A DNA stretch of 24,777 nt from NCBI GenBank assembly GCA_035369485.1, contig DAOSMC010000007.1, forward strand, positions 1-24,777. Reading direction: 5' to 3'. This DNA is from JAQVHD01 sp035369485. GTDB lineage: Bacteria > Patescibacteriota > Minisyncoccia > UBA6257 > JAAZHW01. A program made the translations under genes and the position numbers. Below, piece after piece: positions 20,363-24,777 of this stretch. Under the pieces are notes generated by a model. That model was not told where the DNA came from. It saw nothing but the letters and a program-made list of their open reading frames with translations, and did no database searches. The first letter of the stretch is position 1, and every line of letters starts with the position of its first letter.

Positions 20363-21757
20363 ATGAAACAAAATACAAAATTAATTACTATCATTATTAT
20401 TAGCGGTTTTATCGGCGCCATCGTCGGCAGTTTTGTGACTCATCAAATTTCTTTTAAGAATTCTTCTCTTGCTTCAGAAAATATTATAACAACAGCAACT
20501 TCAACCGAAATAACCGAAGATACATTAAATCCCGAGAGCAATCAGTCCGGTTCTCATTTTCTGGCAAATTTGTGGGATGATATTAAAAATTTGATTCCTA
20601 AATGGGTTGAGTTAAAACCATCAGAACAACCTAAGACGAGCGCTTCGCCAACGCCTATTCCCACTCCAGCTTTCTATAATTCCCAAGTAGCCTATGAACA
20701 AAGAATTATTGAAGTGGTTCAAAAATCATCGCCCGCAGTTGTCAGCATTATCATTACTAAAAACGTTCCGATTGTTGAAAGATATTACTCAAATCCTTTA
20801 GAAGAATTACCACCTGAGTTTCAGCAATTCTTCTGGCCATTTTTTCAATTTGAAATTCCTCAGTATCAAGAGAGGGGAACAGAAAAAAGAGAGGTGGGCG
20901 GCGGCACAGGGTTTATTATTTCTTCTGATGGCTTAATTTTAACAAACAAGCACGTTGTGAGTGATGAAAATGCCGAGTATACTGTTTTTCTGACTAATGG
21001 AGATAAGTATCAAGCCAAAATTTTAGCGCAAGATCCTATAGATGATATTGCTTTAATTAAAATTGAAGCCAATAATTTGCCTACGCTTCCTTTGGGAAAT
21101 TCCGACGGCGTTCAATTAGGCCAAACAGTTATTGCCATTGGCAATGCCCTGAGTGAATTTCGCAATACGGTTTCAGTGGGTGTTGTTTCTGGTTTAGCGC
21201 GTTCGGTTGTGGCCAGCGATCAAATGGGCAATGTTGAAACCATTGAAGATGTTATTCAAACAGATGCGGCTATTAATTTTGGCAATTCCGGCGGTCCATT
21301 AATTAATTTGAATGGTGAAGTGATTGGAATTAATACAGCTATTGCTTCGGGTGCTGAAAATATCGGTTTTGCTATACCGATTAATCGCGCCAGCAAAGAT
21401 ATCCGTTCCTATCAAACATCAGGGAAGATTTCCGCGCCTTTCATTGGTATTCGCTATACAATAATTACTCCTAGTCTGCAAAAAGAAAAAAATCTGCCGG
21501 TTGATTATGGCGCGTTGGTGAGTAAGGGTCAAAATGGGGAATCAGCGGTTTTCCCTGATTCTCCCGCGGCCAGCGCTGGCATTAAAGAAGGCGATATTAT
21601 TTTAGAAATTAATGGTCAAAAAATTACCGTTGATCGTTCTCTTTCTGCTATTATCAAAAATTACAATGCTGGCGAAAAAATTATCTTAAAAGTTTTACGA
21701 GATCAGCAAGAATTAAACATTGAAGTCGTTTTGGCCGATCGGCCAGATAATCTCTAA
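20363..21757 (+). CDS. HtrA/DegP-like serine protease with one PDZ domain, membrane-anchored
   Basis: This is an extracytoplasmic quality-control protease. The 464-residue protein begins with a signal anchor (about 6-27, KLITIIIISGFIGAIVGSFV). A roughly 90-residue low-complexity linker with a TPIPTPAF stretch follows. The trypsin-like domain has the catalytic triad H197 (LTNKHVV), D228 (DDIALIKI) and S309 (NFGNSGGPL). It also has GGGTGFIISSDGLILTN before the His and the usual NIGFAIPIN strand. One C-terminal PDZ domain (about 360-460) contains FPDSPAASAGIKEGDIILEING. ATG 20363 is chosen over the in-frame TTG at 20351, because the anchor then sits at the N-terminus. It is 19 bp upstream of clpB, so envelope and cytoplasmic proteostasis genes are probably co-expressed. 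Confidence 0.93.
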   Translation: MKQNTKLITIIIISGFIGAIVGSFVTHQISFKNSSLASENIITTATSTEITEDTLNPESNQSGSHFLANLWDDIKNLIPKWVELKPSEQPKTSASPTPIPTPAFYNSQVAYEQRIIEVVQKSSPAVVSIIITKNVPIVERYYSNPLEELPPEFQQFFWPFFQFEIPQYQERGTEKREVGGGTGFIISSDGLILTNKHVVSDENAEYTVFLTNGDKYQAKILAQDPIDDIALIKIEANNLPTLPLGNSDGVQLGQTVIAIGNALSEFRNTVSVGVVSGLARSVVASDQMGNVETIEDVIQTDAAINFGNSGGPLINLNGEVIGINTAIASGAENIGFAIPINRASKDIRSYQTSGKISAPFIGIRYTIITPSLQKEKNLPVDYGALVSKGQNGESAVFPDSPAASAGIKEGDIILEINGQKITVDRSLSAIIKNYNAGEKIILKVLRDQQELNIEVVLADRPDNL

Positions 21758-21776
21758 AAATAATTAATTAAAAAAT

Positions 21777-24041
21777 ATGCCATTTAATCGTTTTACTTTA
21801 AAAGCTCAAGAAGCACTCCAATCCGCTCAAGAATTAGCCGTGAGTAAAAATCAGGGCGAATTAAAGCCGGTTCATTTGCTTTATGCGTTAGTGATTCAAG
21901 AAGGAGGGGTGGTGGGAATGCTTCTAACTCGTCTCGGAGTAAGCATTAATTCTTTAGTCAATGCTTTAGAAAACGAACTCAACCGTTTACCAAAGCTTTT
22001 TGTAGTCAATGCTAATGTTGGCCAGCTTTATTTATCGCAAGATCTTATTAAAGTTTTAGATCGAGCGACCAAAGAAGCAGCTGATTTAAAAGATGAATTT
22101 ATTTCTTGTGAACACCTGCTTTTGGGTATTATTGAAGTTGCTTCAGATTTAAAACCGGTTCTAACTAAATTTGGTATTCAGCGCGAAGCTATTTTGAGGG
22201 TTATGCAAGAAGTGCGAGGCAGTCAGCATATTACCGATGAAACGCCGGAAAGCAAATTTCAAGTTTTAGAAAAATATGCAGTGAATTTAACCCAACTGGC
22301 GCGGGAGCAAAAACTGGATCCTGTTATTGGCCGAGAAGAAGAACTTTATCGTGTTATTCAAATTCTTTCACGCCGAACCAAAAATAATCCTATGCTCATT
22401 GGCGAGCCCGGCGTCGGCAAGACTGCTATCGTTGAAGGCCTCGCTCAAAAAATTGTAAATGGTGAAGTGCCGGAAAGTTTAAAAAATAAAGAAATAATTT
22501 CTTTGGATTTGCCGGGTATGGTAGCGGGAACAAAATTCCGTGGTGAATTTGAAGATCGCCTCAAGGCTTTTATTAAAGAAATAAAAGCAGGAGAAGGAAA
22601 ATACATTTTGTTTATTGATGAAATCCATACTATTGTAGGTGCGGGCGCAGCCGAAGGCGCAATAGATGCTTCAAATGTTTTGAAGCCATCTTTGGCGCGC
22701 GGCGAATTACATGCCATTGGCGCCACTACACTCAGAGATTATCAGCGGTATATTGAAAAAGATCCGGCTTTGGAAAGACGTTTCCAGCCAGTTTATATTG
22801 AAGAACCTTCAATTGAAGAGGCGATTGCCATTTTGCGCGGTCTGAAAGACAAATACGAAAGTTTTCATGGTTTAAAAATTTCTGATAGCGCGCTTGTCGC
22901 CGCTGTTAATCTTTCCGTGCGCTATATCCCAGATCGCTTTTTGCCGGACAAAGCCATTGATTTAATTGACGAAGCCGCAGCCGCTCGTCGTTTGGAACTT
23001 GATAGTATTCCGCCAGAAGTGGAGGAGTTGCGTCGCAAAATTCTTAATTTAGAAATTGAAAAGCAAGCTCTAAAAAAAGAAAAGAAAGCTCAGATGCGTT
23101 TAAAGAAAATAGAAGCTGACCTGAAAAAAGCTAAGGAAGAATTCAAAAAATTAAATGAGAAATGGAGTGGAAGCAAAAAATTAATTGACGAACTTCATAA
23201 TTTAAGAAAAAAACTGGAAGATCTTAAAAAAGAAAAAGAAATTGCNNNNNNNNNNNNNNNNNNNNNNNNNNNNNNNNNNNNNNNNNNNNNNNNNNNNNNN
23301 NNNNNNNNNNNNNNNNNNNNNNNNNNNNNNNNNNNNNNNNNNNNNCCCGGCTATGTTGGGTATGAAGAAGGCGGCCAATTAACCGAAATCGTAAAACATC
23401 GGCCGTATAGCCTTATTTTATTTGATGAAATTGAAAAAGCTCATCCTGAAGTTTTTAATATCCTCCTTCAGATTTTAGATAACGGTCGGCTGACTGATGC
23501 AAAAGGACGGACAGTAAATTTTAAAAACACCGTTATTATTATGACTTCCAATGTAGGTAGTGAATATCTGGAGCAGATGTCTTCTTTAGGATTTAAAATG
23601 GGCGAAGAAAGCGACAAAGAAAATCCAGCCACGCAAAATCTGAGAGATAAAATTCGCCTCGCGCTTAAAGAGCGCTTCCGCCCCGAATTTTTGAATCGTA
23701 TTGATGAGATTATCATCTTTAATCCTTTAACGCCTAAAGATATTGAACAAATTGTAGAAATTCAACTCAGCGTCCTCAGAAAGCGATTAGAGAATAAAGA
23801 TATTAAAATAGAGCTCAATGATGATGTAAAAAAATACTTGGTTCAAGAAGGTTTTAGTCCGGAATTTGGAGCGCGGGAATTAAAACGAGTAATTCAAAGA
23901 TTGATTTTAGATCCATTAGCCCATGCAATAGTAAGCGGTGAAATCAACGCGGGCGATACAGTAAAATTAACGCTCAGCAATAATAAAATTGTTTTCAATC
24001 AAACAAACATAACTAAACAAACGCGAAGTAAAACAAAATGA
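21777..24041 (+). CDS. clpB: ClpB-type AAA+ disaggregase (interrupted by assembly gap)
   Basis: ClpB threads aggregated proteins through a hexameric ring with help from DnaK. Visible parts are the N-domain repeat (1-145, FTLKAQEALQSAQELA) and AAA1 with Walker A GEPGVGKT (209-216) and Walker B FIDEIHT (279-285). A coiled-coil middle domain starts at about 400 (KKEKKAQMRLKKIE, then LNEKWSGSKKLIDEL). After the gap come the D2 pore loop PGYVGYEEGG, Walker B LILFDEIEKAHP, sensor region RPEFLNRIDEIIIFNPL and the C-terminal GARELKRVIQRLI. The W-containing coiled coil favours ClpB over ClpC. The D2 Walker A and about 160 residues are missing in the 100-N gap, so the real protein is probably near 880 residues. 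The reading frame before and after the gap matches only by chance of placeholder length. Confidence 0.93.
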   Translation: MPFNRFTLKAQEALQSAQELAVSKNQGELKPVHLLYALVIQEGGVVGMLLTRLGVSINSLVNALENELNRLPKLFVVNANVGQLYLSQDLIKVLDRATKEAADLKDEFISCEHLLLGIIEVASDLKPVLTKFGIQREAILRVMQEVRGSQHITDETPESKFQVLEKYAVNLTQLAREQKLDPVIGREEELYRVIQILSRRTKNNPMLIGEPGVGKTAIVEGLAQKIVNGEVPESLKNKEIISLDLPGMVAGTKFRGEFEDRLKAFIKEIKAGEGKYILFIDEIHTIVGAGAAEGAIDASNVLKPSLARGELHAIGATTLRDYQRYIEKDPALERRFQPVYIEEPSIEEAIAILRGLKDKYESFHGLKISDSALVAAVNLSVRYIPDRFLPDKAIDLIDEAAAARRLELDSIPPEVEELRRKILNLEIEKQALKKEKKAQMRLKKIEADLKKAKEEFKKLNEKWSGSKKLIDELHNLRKKLEDLKKEKEIXXXXXXXXXXXXXXXXXXXXXXXXXXXXXXXXXXPGYVGYEEGGQLTEIVKHRPYSLILFDEIEKAHPEVFNILLQILDNGRLTDAKGRTVNFKNTVIIMTSNVGSEYLEQMSSLGFKMGEESDKENPATQNLRDKIRLALKERFRPEFLNRIDEIIIFNPLTPKDIEQIVEIQLSVLRKRLENKDIKIELNDDVKKYLVQEGFSPEFGARELKRVIQRLILDPLAHAIVSGEINAGDTVKLTLSNNKIVFNQTNITKQTRSKTK
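23246..23345. other. Assembly gap (100 N) inside clpB, true size probably about 480 nt
   Basis: Exactly 100 N. Comparison with the E. coli ClpB layout suggests about 160 residues between the middle-domain helix before the gap and PGYVGY after it. These would include the end of the M domain, the linker with the RWTGIPV motif, and D2 Walker A GPTGVGKT. Hence the gap length is a placeholder. Confidence 0.85.
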
Positions 24042-24748
24042 GATATTTTATTGTTAGTTTTCTTTTAGCCGAACTATATCTTGTTAGTGGCTTCAGCTAT
24101 TTTTGGCTGATTATTGCTTGGCTTTTAGCTTTTTATTTTTTAATTAATCAATTTCAAGGATTGGAAGAATGGGAGGATAAATATCTTTATTTAGCTTATC
24201 CATTGGCTTTGCTTTTTGGCCTCTTTCTCTATTTTCCTAAAAACTTTACGTGGACCAATTTTACCAATCAAATTTTTCTGATTGCTGGTTATTTTATTTT
24301 TTATTTTTTGACGAAACTGTATCGGCGTAACTGCTATCAGCCGGACTTTTTTCGAATTTTTGGACCTATCGCGGTAGCACCTTTAGCATTTCTCTTTTTC
24401 CGTTCCAATCTCTTTCAGAATTTTTTCTGGAAAGAGCTTATTGTTTTTCTGGCGCTTTTTTTGCTCTTTGAAGTGTATCGCCATGTTTTTGCTAAACAAA
24501 AAATGTCAGCTGCATTGTCTTTGATTCCTGCTTTTGTTTTGTTGGAATTTAGCTGGATTTTGAATTTTTTGCCTATTAATTTTTTAAGCCTCGTTGTGAT
24601 TTGGATTATTCTTTTTGTTTTGATCAATGAGTTTTGGCTTTTGAATTGTGAGCGGCAGTTTAATTTGAAATATTTTTTACCAGAGTTGCTTTTTGGGTTG
24701 ATTTTAATTGCAGTTATTCTTTTAAGCAGTTCGTGGTGGATGCTATAA
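24038..24748 (+). CDS. Polytopic membrane protein, function unknown
   Basis: The 236-residue, very hydrophobic protein has about seven to eight predicted membrane helices. Charged short loops include QGLEEWEDKY (about 40-49) and TKLYRRNCYQPDFFR (about 91-105). It has no transporter or enzyme motif that I recognise and no signal peptide cleavage site. Its ATG overlaps the clpB TGA as ATGA, so translation is probably coupled to clpB. It is rich in Phe, Leu and Trp. A possible CPR-specific family, but this is not verified. The remaining 29 bases of the window hold nothing I can name. Confidence 0.75.
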   Translation: MRYFIVSFLLAELYLVSGFSYFWLIIAWLLAFYFLINQFQGLEEWEDKYLYLAYPLALLFGLFLYFPKNFTWTNFTNQIFLIAGYFIFYFLTKLYRRNCYQPDFFRIFGPIAVAPLAFLFFRSNLFQNFFWKELIVFLALFLLFEVYRHVFAKQKMSAALSLIPAFVLLEFSWILNFLPINFLSLVVIWIILFVLINEFWLLNCERQFNLKYFLPELLFGLILIAVILLSSSWWML

Positions 24749-24777
24749 CCAATTGAGGCATGGGGACGCTCATTTTA

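Overview
The window looks like a chromosomal piece of an uncultured Patescibacterium (Candidate Phyla Radiation, CPR), most likely from the Parcubacteria side. The DNA is AT-rich and gene-dense, and the core enzymes are short versions. Small single-membrane-pass proteins of unknown function sit among housekeeping genes. One giant secreted protein carries lamin-tail (LTD) domains with an 'INEIAWMG..NSANDEWIE' signature that I associate with Parcubacteria. TGA is used as a normal stop (for example at the mutM/holA and clpB junctions), so the UGA=Gly code of Gracilibacteria/SR1 does not apply. Two runs of exactly 100 N mark scaffold joins, so this is probably a metagenome or single-cell assembly. 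No start codon has a convincing Shine-Dalgarno sequence, and two putative promoters lie so close to their ATG that the mRNAs would be nearly leaderless.

Layout. Positions 1-615 hold the 3' end of recA, which converges on a minus-strand cluster across a bidirectional terminator. The cluster (7009 down to 656) reads, in transcription order: small conserved protein, mutM, holA, mnmA, Cys-motif membrane protein, rodA, mltG. It starts from a good sigma70-type promoter at 7036-7064 and mixes DNA repair and replication, tRNA thiolation and peptidoglycan synthesis. Divergent from it are a coiled-coil membrane protein, gpmI (glycolysis) and leuS, followed by a terminator. Next come a small membrane-anchored NTF2-like candidate with its own terminator and then a 1669-residue secreted protein. 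That protein has an N-terminal zinc phospholipase C / S1-P1 nuclease-like domain, two LTDs, FnIII-like regions, a duplicated beta-rich module and a long acidic tail.

Positions 17644-18325 are non-coding and rich in repeats: a GC-rich hairpin, an array of palindromic hairpins with a 131-bp higher-order period (interrupted by the first N gap), a 24-bp tandem duplication and a perfect 38-bp palindrome that is also a triple 12-bp direct repeat. The RNase P RNA gene (rnpB, about 18326-18753) follows, with its promoter and terminator. The right part is rpsF-ssb-rpsR, a trypsin-like HtrA protease, clpB (interrupted by the second N gap) and a polytopic membrane protein that overlaps clpB by 4 bp.

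The genes are mainly housekeeping: homologous recombination and repair, replication, translation, glycolysis, cell-wall growth and proteostasis. The parts least explained by known biology are the giant secreted protein and the repeat region behind it. I do not see a clear new defence or mobile system; the secreted protein plus its palindromic downstream region is the best candidate for something undescribed.
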